64,000 nt of DNA from Candidatus Eisenbacteria bacterium. Its GTDB lineage: Bacteria > Desulfobacterota > Binatia > DP-6. Every line of letters begins with the position of its first letter. Position 1 is the first letter of the stretch. Below the pieces are notes generated by a model. The model had not been told where the DNA came from, made no database searches, and worked only from the letters and a program-made list of their open reading frames with translations. The translations under genes were made by a program, and so were the position numbers. Below are positions 33,305 to 43,091 of the stretch, piece after piece. The DNA is taken from positions 32,331 to 96,330 of the forward strand of contig DATJZY010000166.1 in assembly GCA_035577985.1 (NCBI GenBank), given 5' to 3'.

Positions 33305-34339
33305 ATGCGGCTGCTCGTCACCGGGGCGGCGGGGTTCATCGGCACGAACTTCGTCCGCCAGGCCCTGGGATCGCGGCGGGAGCGGGTCGGACGCCTGGTC
33401 GCGGTCGACGTCCTCACCTACGCGGGCAACTACGCGAACCTTGCCGATCTCGACGGCGATCCGGTCTTCCGATTCGTCAAGGCGGACATCGCCGACGCGC
33501 CGGCCATGGCCGCGCTCGTTCGCGAGGAGCGGATCGACACGCTGGTCAACTTCGCGGCCGAGTCGCACGTCGACCGCAGCATCGAGGACGCGGCGCCGTT
33601 CCTGCGCACCAACGTCCACGGGACGATCGCGCTGCTCGAAGCGGTACGTGGGCTCGCGGGGTTCCGGTGCTTCCTGCACGTCTCGACCGACGAGGTCTAC
33701 GGCACGATCCCGACCGGACGCGCGACCGAAGATGCGCCGCTGCGCCCGTCGAGCCCGTACGCCGCCAGCAAGGCCGCGGCGGACGGCTTCGTGCAGGCCT
33801 ACGCTACGACGTACGGCGTACCGGCGGCGATCACGCGCTGCTCGAACAACTACGGCCCGTATCAGTTCCCCGAGAAGCTGATCCCGCTGTTCGTCACCAA
33901 CGCCTTCGCCGGAGAGCCCCTGCCGCTGTATGGCGACGGCATGCAGGTCCGCGACTGGATCCACGTCGCGGACCATTGCGAGGCCCTCTGGCACGTCCTG
34001 GGGCTCGGCGTGACGGACGCCCCCGTCTTCAACGTGAGCGCGCACAACGAGACGCCGAATCGCGAGGTCACGACCGCGATCCTGCGCCTCACCGGACGCG
34101 GTGCCGACCTCGTCCGGCACGTGACGGATCGGCCCGGGCACGATCGCCGCTACGCGCTCGACGCCTCCCGCCTGCGCGCGACCGGCTGGACGTCACGCCG
34201 GGCGTTCGCGGACGGCCTCGCCGAGACGGTCGCATGGTACCGCGACCATCGTGCCTGGTGGGACGACGTGAAGAGCGGCGCCTACCGCGACTACTACGAG
34301 CGCATGTACGGCGCGCGCCTGCGCACGGCGACCTCCTGA
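33305..34339 (+). CDS. rmlB: dTDP-glucose 4,6-dehydratase
   Basis: This 344-residue short-chain dehydrogenase forms dTDP-4-keto-6-deoxyglucose. The NAD-binding GAAGFIGTNFVRQ is at residues 8-20. VNFAAESHVDRSI, the S-T-D-E-V-Y-G motif with catalytic residues and SSPYAASKAAADGFV with the Tyr-x3-Lys pair are present, as is SNNYGPYQFPEKLIPLF. It lies 12 bases after the RmlC-like gene. Rhamnose would require an rmlD encoded elsewhere. Confidence 0.93.
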   Translation: MRLLVTGAAGFIGTNFVRQALGSRRERVGRLVAVDVLTYAGNYANLADLDGDPVFRFVKADIADAPAMAALVREERIDTLVNFAAESHVDRSIEDAAPFLRTNVHGTIALLEAVRGLAGFRCFLHVSTDEVYGTIPTGRATEDAPLRPSSPYAASKAAADGFVQAYATTYGVPAAITRCSNNYGPYQFPEKLIPLFVTNAFAGEPLPLYGDGMQVRDWIHVADHCEALWHVLGLGVTDAPVFNVSAHNETPNREVTTAILRLTGRGADLVRHVTDRPGHDRRYALDASRLRATGWTSRRAFADGLAETVAWYRDHRAWWDDVKSGAYRDYYERMYGARLRTATS

Positions 34340-35311
<972 letters not shown>

Positions 35312-35318
35312 CGCCGCC

Positions 35319-36266
35319 GTGCGCGTACTCGTCACCGGGATCGGGGGCTTCGTCGGACCGTGGCTGGCGCGTGCGCTCGCGGCGTGCGGACACGAGGTCC
35401 ACGGCTTCGTGCGCTCGGCCGAGGAGCGCTCGGCGGTCGCGGGCCTCACGACGGCGACGCATCAGGGCGACGTCACCGATCGTGACGGGGTGGCGCGGAC
35501 GCTCGCCGCGGTCGCGGCCGAGGCGGTGGTCCATCTCGCGGCCGTATCGTTCGTCCCCGAAGCCGAGGCCGATCCGGACCTCGCCTATCGCGTGAACGTC
35601 GGCGGCACGATCGCGGTCCTCGCCGCGGTGCGGGCGGCGGTGCCGCGCGCGCGCGTCCTCCACGTCGGCTCGTCCGACGCGTACGGTGCGGTCCGGCGCG
35701 AGGAGCTGCCGGTCACCGAGGAGACGCCCTTTCGCCCGCTCTCGGTCTACGGGGCGTCGAAGGCGGCCGCCGACATCACGGCCGCGCAGTGGGCTCGCAG
35801 CTACGGCCTGGACGTCGTGCGCGCGCGGCCGTTCAATCACACCGGGCCCGGACAGCAGCCGACGTTCGTGTGCGCGGCGCTCGCGCGGCAGATCGCGGCC
35901 ATCGAGCGGGGTGACCAGGAGCCGGTGCTGCGGGTCGGGAACGCCGACCCCGTGCGCGACTTCTCCGACGTGCGCGACATCGTCGCCGGCTACGTCGCGC
36001 TCCTCGACCGCGGCAAGGGCGGGGAGGCGTACAACCTCTGTGCCGGCGAGGGCGTCAGCATCGCCGAGGTGATCGCGCTCCTGCGCACGCACGCGCGCGT
36101 TCCGCTGCGGGTCGCGAGCGACCCGGCCCTCAAGCGCGCGGTCGAGATCGAGCGCATCGTCGGCAGCCACGCCCGCGCGACCGCCGACACCGGCTGGACT
36201 CCGACGATCCCACTCACCGAGACGCTGCGGATCGTGCTCGACGACTGGCGGCAGCGGCGCGCCTGA
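35319..36266 (+). CDS. rmd: GDP-4-keto-6-deoxy-D-mannose reductase-like protein
   Basis: This 315-residue NAD(P)-binding SDR starts at GTG with LVTGIGGFVGPWLARAL. VVHLAAVSFVPEAEADP, SVYGASKAAADITAAQWA (Tyr-x3-Lys) and RPFNHTGPGQQPTFVCAA follow, with DFSDVRDIVAGYVALL later. This pattern and the adjacency to gmd fit RMD, giving GDP-D-rhamnose. A 4-epimerase or other sugar reductase cannot be excluded from sequence alone. It ends three bases before the convergent argS with no terminator between them. Confidence 0.8.
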   Translation: MRVLVTGIGGFVGPWLARALAACGHEVHGFVRSAEERSAVAGLTTATHQGDVTDRDGVARTLAAVAAEAVVHLAAVSFVPEAEADPDLAYRVNVGGTIAVLAAVRAAVPRARVLHVGSSDAYGAVRREELPVTEETPFRPLSVYGASKAAADITAAQWARSYGLDVVRARPFNHTGPGQQPTFVCAALARQIAAIERGDQEPVLRVGNADPVRDFSDVRDIVAGYVALLDRGKGGEAYNLCAGEGVSIAEVIALLRTHARVPLRVASDPALKRAVEIERIVGSHARATADTGWTPTIPLTETLRIVLDDWRQRRA

Positions 36267-36269
36267 GCG

Positions 36270-38021
36270 CTACATCCGCTCCAGGGTGTCGATGCCGAGC
36301 AGGCCGAGGCCGGTCGCGAGCGTCCGCGCGGTGAGATCGCACAGGACGAGCCGGCTCTCGCGCACCGCCGGCTCGGCCGGCAGCACCGGGCACGCCTCGT
36401 AGAACGTGCTGAAGGTCGTCGCCACGTCGTAGAGGTAGCCGCACAGGCGATGCGGCTCGAGCGTGGCGGCGACCGCCTCGACGACGCCGTCGGCCTGCAG
36501 GAGCTGGAGGACGAGCGCACGCTCGGCGGGATGCCCGAGGGCAACCGGGACGCTCGGCGCCGCGTCGAGGCCCGCCTTGCGGAAGATCGCCCGGATCCGC
36601 GCGTAGGCGTACTGGAGGTAGGGCGCGGTGTTGCCGTCCATGGCGAGCATGCGCGCCCAGCTGAAGACGTAGTCCTTCACGCGGTCGCTGGCGAGGTCGG
36701 CGTACTTGATCGCGCCGATCCCGACCGCACGTGCGACGCCGCCGCGCGTGGCGGCATCGAGGTCGGGGTTCTTCTCGAGCACGATGCGGCCCGCGCGCTC
36801 CTCGGCCTCGTCGAGCAGCTCGGCCAGGCGGACGGTGTCGCCGCTGCGCGTCTTGAAGGGCCTGCCGTCCTCGCCGAGGACCGTGCCGAACACCACGTGC
36901 TCGAGGCGCGCATCGTCCGGTACCCAGCCGGCGGCCCGCGCCGTCGCGAAGACCATCGCGAAGTGCTGCTGCTGGCGCGCGTCGGTCACGTAGACGATCC
37001 GTCGCGCCCCGAGCTCGCGCAGCCGGAAGCGGAGCGCCGCGAGATCGGTCGTGGCGTAGAGGTAGCCGCCGTCGGATTTCTGCACGATGAGGGGCAGGGG
37101 CGCGCCCTCCTTCGTCTTGAAGCCGTCCGGGAAGACGCAGACCGCCCCCTCGCTGTCGCGTGCGAGCCCGGCGGCACGCAGCTCGGCGACCACCTCGGCC
37201 AGGCGCTCGTTGTAGAAGCTCTCGCCGCGGACGTCGCTCGCGGCGAGCGTGACGCCGAGGCGCGCGTACGCGGCCTGGAACTGCTCGGCGGAGATCGCGA
37301 CCAGGGCCTGCCACAGGCGGCGCGTCTCGGCGTCGCCGCGTTGCAGCGCGACCACCCGCTGGCGGGCCCGCGCCGCGAACGCCGGATCGCTGGTCTCGAG
37401 CGCCGCCGCGTCGCGATAGAGCCCGGTCAGATCGACGTCGGATCCGAGCAGGTCCACCGGGTCCCTGCCCGCCGCCTTGCCGAGGTCGAACAGGCGCTCG
37501 ATCAGGAGCCCGAACTGCGTGCCCCAGTCGCCGATGTGGTTCTGGCGCACGACCCGGTTGCCCATGAACGCGATCGTGCGCGCGAGCGCGTCGCCGATGA
37601 CGGTGCTGCGCAGGTGTCCGACGTGCATCTCCTTGGCGACGTTCGGCCCCGAATAGTCGACCACCACCGTCCGGGGCGCGGCGTCCGGCGCAATGCCGAG
37701 GCGCGGGTCGCGCGCCGCCGACGTGGCGAGCGCGGCGAGAACGCCGTCGTCCAGGCGGACGTTCACGAATCCAGGCCCGGCGATCTCGGGCGGCGCGCAC
37801 AGCCCCGATGCGTCGAACGCGCCGACGATGGCCTCCGCGATCTCGCGCGGCTTCTTGCCGAGGCGCTTGCCGAGGCTCATGGCGACGTTCGCCTGGAAGT
37901 CGCCGAAGCGGGCGTCCTGCGTCTCGCGAACGACCGGGTCGACGCTCGCGAGGTCCGCACCCAGGGCGCGCGCGATCGCCGCGCGCATCCGCTCGGCGAT
38001 CATGTCGTGCAGCTTCGCCAC
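36270..38021 (-). CDS. argS: Arginyl-tRNA synthetase, complete, E. coli type
   Basis: This 583-residue class I synthetase attaches arginine to tRNA-Arg. The N-terminal domain ends in EIAGPGFVNVRLDDG. The catalytic core has VVVDYSGPNVAKEMHVGHLR, which carries the HIGH-equivalent HVGH, and continues with RQNHIGDWGTQFG, then VFGTVLGEDGRPFKTRSG. The DALR domain ends LGIDTLERM, closely recalling the E. coli enzyme. GTG 38021 gives a start aligned with homologs; ATG 38003 is an alternative. It lies alone on the minus strand, convergent with rmd and divergent from gspE. The E. coli-like type contrasts with the other, inactive-looking ArgRS-like protein at 19-20 kb. Confidence 0.93.
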   Translation of the reverse strand: MAKLHDMIAERMRAAIARALGADLASVDPVVRETQDARFGDFQANVAMSLGKRLGKKPREIAEAIVGAFDASGLCAPPEIAGPGFVNVRLDDGVLAALATSAARDPRLGIAPDAAPRTVVVDYSGPNVAKEMHVGHLRSTVIGDALARTIAFMGNRVVRQNHIGDWGTQFGLLIERLFDLGKAAGRDPVDLLGSDVDLTGLYRDAAALETSDPAFAARARQRVVALQRGDAETRRLWQALVAISAEQFQAAYARLGVTLAASDVRGESFYNERLAEVVAELRAAGLARDSEGAVCVFPDGFKTKEGAPLPLIVQKSDGGYLYATTDLAALRFRLRELGARRIVYVTDARQQQHFAMVFATARAAGWVPDDARLEHVVFGTVLGEDGRPFKTRSGDTVRLAELLDEAEERAGRIVLEKNPDLDAATRGGVARAVGIGAIKYADLASDRVKDYVFSWARMLAMDGNTAPYLQYAYARIRAIFRKAGLDAAPSVPVALGHPAERALVLQLLQADGVVEAVAATLEPHRLCGYLYDVATTFSTFYEACPVLPAEPAVRESRLVLCDLTARTLATGLGLLGIDTLERM

Positions 38022-38160
38022 GGCCGGCGCATGGTTCCGACCCTGGCCCTCCGCGTCAAGCGGCCGTCGCGGTTGCGCTTTGCGGCCGGTTCCGCGGGGC
38101 GCGCGGCGCGTTCCTTGCTTGCCGGTGAACAGGGGCACGGGTACACTCGTCTGTCGGACG
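38022..38160. other. Divergent intergenic region between argS and gspE
   Basis: These 139 bases must hold the promoters of both divergent genes. The plus strand has a plausible sigma70-like site (38119-38147). On the minus strand TTGACG (complement of 38054-38059), 17 bases and AACCAT (complement of 38031-38036) form only a weak candidate for argS. No ORF or strong hairpin was found. Confidence 0.4.
38119..38147 (+). promoter_or_regulatory. Possible sigma70-like promoter of gspE
   Basis: TTGCCG (38119-38124), a 17-base spacer and TACACT (38142-38147) give a moderate match. The predicted transcript would start only about seven bases before the gspE ATG, leaving no room for a full Shine-Dalgarno sequence, so this mRNA may be nearly leaderless or the call may be wrong. 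Confidence 0.35.
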
Positions 38161-39858
38161 ATGGAGGTGCAGCACCAGAGCCTGGAGCAGCTCCTTCTCG
38201 AGCAGGGGCGCGTGAGCGCCGAGGACCTGCGGAAGGTCAAGCGGCTCCAGCAGGAGCGTGGCGAGCGACTCGAGCGCCTGCTGCTCGATCTGGGATTCAT
38301 CTCGGAGGAGGACCTGCAGCCGCTCCTCGCGCGCTACCTCGGCGTGCCGGCCATCTCCCGCAAGGAGTTCCCCAGCGAGCCGGTGCCGCTCGGAAAGCTG
38401 TCGCTCAAGTACCTGCGGCGCGCCAAGGTCATGCCGCTCACTCAGTCGAACGGGACGCTCGTCGTCGCCATGGCCGACCCCGCCGACTACTACGCCATCC
38501 AGGGCCTCCAGGTGGCGACGGGTCTCCAGGTCGAGGCCCGCCTCGCGCGCGAACGCGACATCCTCGAAGGTCTCGAAGCCATCTACGGCGGCGGGACCGC
38601 CGGCGAGGGCGCGAACGGCAACGGCGAGGGCGACGCCGAGGTCGCGTTCGTCGGCGAGGACGAGGAGGACGTGAACCACCTGCGCGACCTCGCGAGCGAG
38701 GCGCCCGTGATCCGGCTCGTGAACCTCCTCATCAACCGGGCGGTCGAGAGTCGCGCGTCCGACATCCACATCGAGCCCTTCGAGCAGGAGCTGAAGGTCC
38801 GCTACCGGATCGACGGCGTGCTGCACGACGTCGAAACGCCGGCGCGGCGCCTGCAGGCCGCGATCGTCTCGCGCATCAAGATCATGGCGAAGCTGAACAT
38901 CGCCGAGCGCCGCTTGCCGCAGGACGGTCGCATCAAGCTGCGCCTCATGGGCAAGGAGATCGATCTCCGCGTCTCGACCCTCCCGACGCTCTACGGCGAG
39001 AGCGTCGTGCTCCGCATCCTCGATCGCTCGAGCATCAACGTGAGCCTCGGGACGCTCGGATTCCCCGAAGACGTCCTCAAGGAGTTCGAGACCGTCATCC
39101 AGCGGCCGTACGGCATGATCCTGGTGACGGGGCCCACCGGCAGCGGCAAGACGACCACGCTCTACGGCGCGCTCGACAAGATCAACTCGCCCGACAAGAA
39201 GATCATCACGATCGAGGATCCCGTCGAGTACCAGCTCTTCGGCGTGAACCAGATCCACGTGAAGCCGCAGATCGGGCTCACGTTCGCCAACGGCCTGCGC
39301 TCGATCGTTCGCCAGGACCCCGACGTCATCATGGTCGGTGAGATCCGCGACCCCGAGACGGCCGAGATCGCCATCCAGTCGGCGCTGACCGGCCACCTGG
39401 TCTTCTCCACCCTGCACACGAACGACGCCGCCGGCGCCGTGACACGGCTGCTCGAGATGGGCGTCGAGAGCTATCTCCTGGCGTCCTCGCTGCTCGGCGT
39501 GCTCGCGCAGCGGCTCGTGCGTCGCGTGTGCCGCAAGTGCATGCAGCCCGCCGAGATGCCGCCCGAGCTGTGGCGCGAGATCGGCGGCCGCGACGGCGAG
39601 CCCATGCGTGCCGTCATCGGGAGCGGCTGCGAGGACTGCGCCACCACGGGCTACCGGGGTCGTGCCGGCATCTACGAGTTCCTGCCCGTGACCGACGCGG
39701 TGAAGGCGCACATCCTGGAGCGCGCGTCGGCCGGCGTCATCAAGGAGACGGCGGTGAAGCAGGGCATGCGGACGCTCCGCGACGACGGATGGCGCAGCGT
39801 CCGCGAGGGGACGACCACCGTGGCCGAGGTCGTCCGGGTGACGCAGGAAGAGGTCTAG
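38161..39858 (+). CDS. gspE: Type II secretion ATPase GspE
   Basis: This 565-residue ATPase powers pseudopilus assembly at the inner membrane. An N-terminal GspE/MshE-type domain (about 1-150) is followed by a short acidic linker. Walker A is VTGPTGSGKTTTLYGAL (near residue 320), the Asp box is ITIEDPVEYQ, Walker B is VIMVGEIRDPETAEIA and the His box is LVFSTLHTNDAAGAVTR. The four-Cys zinc site (CRKC and CEDC) is intact. A PilB role cannot be fully excluded, but the downstream gsp genes favour GspE. It is separated from gspF by a phosphatase-like gene. Confidence 0.92.
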   Translation: MEVQHQSLEQLLLEQGRVSAEDLRKVKRLQQERGERLERLLLDLGFISEEDLQPLLARYLGVPAISRKEFPSEPVPLGKLSLKYLRRAKVMPLTQSNGTLVVAMADPADYYAIQGLQVATGLQVEARLARERDILEGLEAIYGGGTAGEGANGNGEGDAEVAFVGEDEEDVNHLRDLASEAPVIRLVNLLINRAVESRASDIHIEPFEQELKVRYRIDGVLHDVETPARRLQAAIVSRIKIMAKLNIAERRLPQDGRIKLRLMGKEIDLRVSTLPTLYGESVVLRILDRSSINVSLGTLGFPEDVLKEFETVIQRPYGMILVTGPTGSGKTTTLYGALDKINSPDKKIITIEDPVEYQLFGVNQIHVKPQIGLTFANGLRSIVRQDPDVIMVGEIRDPETAEIAIQSALTGHLVFSTLHTNDAAGAVTRLLEMGVESYLLASSLLGVLAQRLVRRVCRKCMQPAEMPPELWREIGGRDGEPMRAVIGSGCEDCATTGYRGRAGIYEFLPVTDAVKAHILERASAGVIKETAVKQGMRTLRDDGWRSVREGTTTVAEVVRVTQEEV

Positions 39859-39871
39859 GGGCGGCCGCGGG

Positions 39872-41254
39872 GTGGGGCTGCTCGATCGAATCCGGAGGCG
39901 GGGGGAGTCGTCCACCCCGGCGCCGGCGCGGGTCGCGGTGATCGGGCTCGACGGCGTCGGGCTGCCGCTCGTGCAGGACCTCGTCGCACGCGGCCTCATG
40001 CCGAACCTCGGGAAGCTCGTCGCCAACGGAACGCTGGCCCCGATGCGCTCGTCCATTCCCACCATCTCGTCGGTGTCGTGGACGGGCTTCATGACCGGGA
40101 AGAATCCCGGCAAGCACGGCATCTACGGCTTCACGGACATGAAGCCGGGCACGCTGACGCTCTTCTTTCCGAACTTCGGCAACGTGCGCGGGGACACGCT
40201 CTGGGACGTCGCCGCGCGCGCGGGCAAGCGTTCGATCGTGATGAACATTCCCGGCACGTACCCGGCGCGCCAGATGAACGGCATGCTGGTCTCGGGATTC
40301 GTCGCGGTGAACCTCGAGCGGGCCGTGTATCCGGCCGACCTCCTCGGGCGCCTTCGGACCGCCGGCTACAAGATCGACGTCGACTACATGAACGCCGATC
40401 AGCGCCCCGACGCGTTCTTCGACGACACGCGTGCGGTGCTGGACGCCCGGCGGCGGGTCTACCTGGATCTCCTCCGGAACGACTCGTGGGACCTCTTCAT
40501 CGGCGTCATCACCGAGTGCGATCGCCTGCACCACTACTTCTGGAGCCAGCTCGTGGACCCCGCGGCGCCCCTGCACGGGAAGTTCCTCGACGTCTACCGC
40601 CAGCTCGACGACGTGCTGGGCGAGCTCGTCGCGGCGATTCCGGCCGACGTTCCCCTCTTCGTGGTCGCCGATCACGGCCACACCCTCATCCACCGCGAGT
40701 TCTATCCGAACGCCTGGCTGCGCCAGCAGGGGCTCCTGCGCTTCACGGTGGAGAAGCCCAAGGGGCCTGCCGATCTCGACCCCGCCTCGAAGGTGTTCGT
40801 CCTCGATCCAGGCCGCGTCTACGTGCACCGCAAGGGGCGCTTCCCGCTGGGCACGATCGGGCCCTCCGAGGCCGACGATCTCCTGGGTCGCCTGCGCGAG
40901 GGGCTGCTCGCCCTGCACGACGACAGCCCGGGAGCGCCCGCCGGGGGCCGGCCGATCCCGCGCGTCTTCTCGCAGGCCGAGCTGTACCACGGCCCTGCCG
41001 TCGACGCGGCGCCCGATCTGGTGATCCACTTCAACGACGGCTACGACCCGAAGGGCGCGCTCTCGAAGACGGAGGTGTTCGGGCGCAGCGCCTTGACCGG
41101 CATGCACACCTACGCCGACTCCCTGTTCTTCGTGAACCGCCCGGGCGTCCCGACCGACGACCTCGACATCATCGACCTCGCACCGACGATCCTGGCGCTG
41201 CTCGGTGTCGAGCCGCCCGCCGACATGGACGGGCGCGTGCGCTTGCCCACGTGA
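39872..41254 (+). CDS. Alkaline phosphatase-superfamily phosphodiesterase/phosphohydrolase
   Basis: This 460-residue protein starts at GTG and carries the metal-binding pattern of the type I phosphodiesterase/nucleotide pyrophosphatase branch: Asp in VAVIGLDGVG, the Thr/Ser nucleophile region PTISSVSWTGFMTGKNPG, Asp/His in CDRLHHYFW, Asp-His in VVADHGHT and a late His in GMHTYADSLFF. No signal peptide is visible, so it is probably cytoplasmic. Related proteins hydrolyse phosphodiesters, phosphonates or nucleotide sugars; the substrate here is unknown. Its position inside the secretion locus, 13 bases after gspE, is unusual. Confidence 0.8.
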   Translation: MGLLDRIRRRGESSTPAPARVAVIGLDGVGLPLVQDLVARGLMPNLGKLVANGTLAPMRSSIPTISSVSWTGFMTGKNPGKHGIYGFTDMKPGTLTLFFPNFGNVRGDTLWDVAARAGKRSIVMNIPGTYPARQMNGMLVSGFVAVNLERAVYPADLLGRLRTAGYKIDVDYMNADQRPDAFFDDTRAVLDARRRVYLDLLRNDSWDLFIGVITECDRLHHYFWSQLVDPAAPLHGKFLDVYRQLDDVLGELVAAIPADVPLFVVADHGHTLIHREFYPNAWLRQQGLLRFTVEKPKGPADLDPASKVFVLDPGRVYVHRKGRFPLGTIGPSEADDLLGRLREGLLALHDDSPGAPAGGRPIPRVFSQAELYHGPAVDAAPDLVIHFNDGYDPKGALSKTEVFGRSALTGMHTYADSLFFVNRPGVPTDDLDIIDLAPTILALLGVEPPADMDGRVRLPT

Positions 41255-41302
41255 AGCCCTTGACCCAGGCGGGAGTCTAAGGCGGCGGGAGCGGCGATCG
41301 CG

Positions 41303-41331
41303 TTGAAAACCGGGGCCCCGTCGCGTATACG
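41303..41331 (+). promoter_or_regulatory. Near-consensus sigma70 promoter of the gspF-D operon
   Basis: TTGAAA (41303-41308), an exact 17-base spacer and TATACG (41326-41331) lie in the 164-base gap upstream of gspF. Transcription would start near 41338. The spacer contains the palindrome CGGGGCCCCG. This is the clearest promoter in the window and implies that gspF-D can be expressed independently of gspE. Confidence 0.6.
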
Positions 41332-41345
41332 ATTGCCTGGCTTTT

Positions 41346-41358
41346 CCGTAACTTACGG
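41346..41358 (+). promoter_or_regulatory. Palindromic site just downstream of the gsp promoter (possible operator)
   Basis: CCGTAA-C-TTACGG is a perfect inverted repeat with a one-base centre, about 8-20 bases after the predicted start of transcription. Its AT-bearing arms stand out in this GC-rich DNA. Position and symmetry suit a dimeric regulator, though a transcript hairpin is also possible. Confidence 0.45.
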
Positions 41359-41407
41359 CAAACCTCGGCGGCGCCTCGGTAGGCTTGCGGTCGCCTAGGC
41401 CCGTACC

Positions 41408-41413
41408 TGGAGG
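41408..41413 (+). promoter_or_regulatory. Ribosome binding site selecting the gspF TTG start
   Basis: TGGAGG lies five bases before TTG 41419. It supports TTG initiation; the next in-frame Met codon lies far inside the conserved GspF domain. Confidence 0.6.
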
Positions 41414-41418
41414 CTCGT

Positions 41419-42642
41419 TTGGCGCAGTTTCAGTTCCGCGCTGCTGACGCAGAAGGCAAGGTCGTCGAGGGGACGATCGAGGCTGGAGAAGCCGCAGCCG
41501 TCGTCGCGCGCCTCCAGGATCGCGGCCTGATTCCGCTGCGGGTCGGCGCGGCGGCAGAGAGCAAGGCGCCTGCGCGGACCGGTGGCGTCGCGTCGAGCCG
41601 CTTCCGCGGCCGGCTCGGGCAGCGACATCTGCTGATCGTGACCCAGGAGCTGTCGGCGCTGCTCGGTGCCGGCCTGCCGCTCGACCGCAGCCTCGCGACC
41701 CTGACCGAGCTTGCCGATCATCCGGACCTGGCGCGCATCCTCGACGAGGTGCTGACGTCGGTTCGCGGCGGCAAGTCGCTCGCCGACGCCCTGGGACAGC
41801 ACAAGTTCTTTCCGCCGCTCTACGTCAACATGGTGCGCGCGGGCGAGGTCGGCGGCTTCCTCGACGCGTCGCTCGCGCGGCTCGCGGAGTACCTCGAGCG
41901 CGCGCAGGACCTGCGACGCGAGGTGGTGAGCTCGCTCACGTACCCCGCCGTGCTGACGGGCGTCCTCGGCGCGTCGTTGATCTTCCTGCTGGTCTACGTC
42001 CTGCCGCGCTTCTCGGCACTGTTCGAGGGCATGGGGCGCGCCATGCCGCTCCCGGCGCGCATCGTCATGGGCACCTCGGACGTGATCCGCGCCTATTGGT
42101 GGGTCGGCGCCATCGTGATCGGGCTCGGCGTCATGGGGTTCCGGCGTTGGGTCGCGACGCCGGCGGGACGGCTGCGCTGGGATCAGACGAAGCTGCGCAT
42201 CGTCGGGCTGGGACAGGTCCTCCGCAAGATGGAAGTCTCGGGCGTGACGCGCACGCTCGGTACGCTCATCAAGAGCGGCGTCCCGATGATCCAGGCGCTC
42301 GACACGGCGCGCGCGGTGGTTGGCAACGTCGTCATCGCGAACGCACTCGCCGACGTCGAGGTCGGCGTGCGCGAAGGCGCGGGCGTGTCGAACCCGCTCG
42401 CGCGCTCGGGCGCCTTTCCGCCGCTCGCCGTCCAGATGATCAGCGTCGGCGAGGAGACCGGGAAGCTCGACGACATGCTGCTGCGGGTCGCCGAGCACTA
42501 CGATCGCGAGGTCCGTGCGCAGATCATCCAGTTCACGCGACTGCTCGAGCCGATCATGATCGTCGTCATGGGACTGCTCGTCGGCGCGGTCGTCGTCTCG
42601 ATGCTGACGGCCATCTTCAGCATCAACGACCTCCCGATGTGA
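41419..42642 (+). CDS. gspF: Type II secretion inner-membrane protein GspF
   Basis: This 407-residue protein forms the platform under the pseudopilus. The N-terminal AQFQFRAADAEGKVVEGTIE is typical and requires the TTG start at 41419. Two GspF repeats contain RHLLIVTQELSALLGAGLPL and GVTRTLGTLIKSGVPMIQAL, and three membrane segments are seen (near residues 175, 225 and 380). It begins a tight gspF-G-H-I-J-K-L-M-C-D run. Confidence 0.94.
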   Translation: MAQFQFRAADAEGKVVEGTIEAGEAAAVVARLQDRGLIPLRVGAAAESKAPARTGGVASSRFRGRLGQRHLLIVTQELSALLGAGLPLDRSLATLTELADHPDLARILDEVLTSVRGGKSLADALGQHKFFPPLYVNMVRAGEVGGFLDASLARLAEYLERAQDLRREVVSSLTYPAVLTGVLGASLIFLLVYVLPRFSALFEGMGRAMPLPARIVMGTSDVIRAYWWVGAIVIGLGVMGFRRWVATPAGRLRWDQTKLRIVGLGQVLRKMEVSGVTRTLGTLIKSGVPMIQALDTARAVVGNVVIANALADVEVGVREGAGVSNPLARSGAFPPLAVQMISVGEETGKLDDMLLRVAEHYDREVRAQIIQFTRLLEPIMIVVMGLLVGAVVVSMLTAIFSINDLPM

Positions 42643-42656
42643 GCAAGGAGAGAATG

Positions 42657-43091
42657 ATGAAGCGAAACAGAGGCAACGCCGGATTCACGTTCATCGAGAT
42701 GATCGTCGTGGTGAGCATCATCGGGCTCCTGCTGGCGCTCGTCGGTCCTCGGTTCATCCGCGGCCAGGAGAAGGCGGAGGCCCGCGCCGCCGCCGCCCAG
42801 ATCGAGAACATCGGGACGGCGCTCGACACGTTCCGTCTCGACGTCGGTCGCTATCCGTCGACACAGGAGGGGCTGGCAGCGCTCATGCGGCGTCCGCCCG
42901 CGGTCGACCGATGGGACGGCCCGTACCTGAAGAAGGACATCCCCGCCGATCCCTGGGGGCGGCCGTACTACTACCGCAGCCCCGGCGAAGCGGGCCGGCC
43001 GTACGACGTCTACTCGCTCGGCTCCGACGGCGCCCCCGGGGGCGACGGGCCGGCACGCGACGTCCTGTCCTGGGACACGAACGCCGGTTGA
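42657..43091 (+). CDS. gspG: Major pseudopilin GspG
   Basis: This 144-residue prepilin builds the pseudopilus shaft. The prepilin peptidase site is NAGFTFIEMIVVVSIIGLLL, with Glu at mature position 5. The C-terminal region holds the GspG signature WDGPYLKKDIPADPWGRPYY and an Asp/Gly/Ser-rich loop (LGSDGAPGGDG) that binds calcium in homologs. AAGGAG precedes ATG 42657 by six bases; ATG 42654 is an alternative one codon earlier. Confidence 0.94.
   Translation: MKRNRGNAGFTFIEMIVVVSIIGLLLALVGPRFIRGQEKAEARAAAAQIENIGTALDTFRLDVGRYPSTQEGLAALMRRPPAVDRWDGPYLKKDIPADPWGRPYYYRSPGEAGRPYDVYSLGSDGAPGGDGPARDVLSWDTNAG

Noticed and set aside
36267..36269. Terminator between rmd and argS
   Set aside because: Only three bases separate the convergent stops, and no hairpin with a T run is visible around them.
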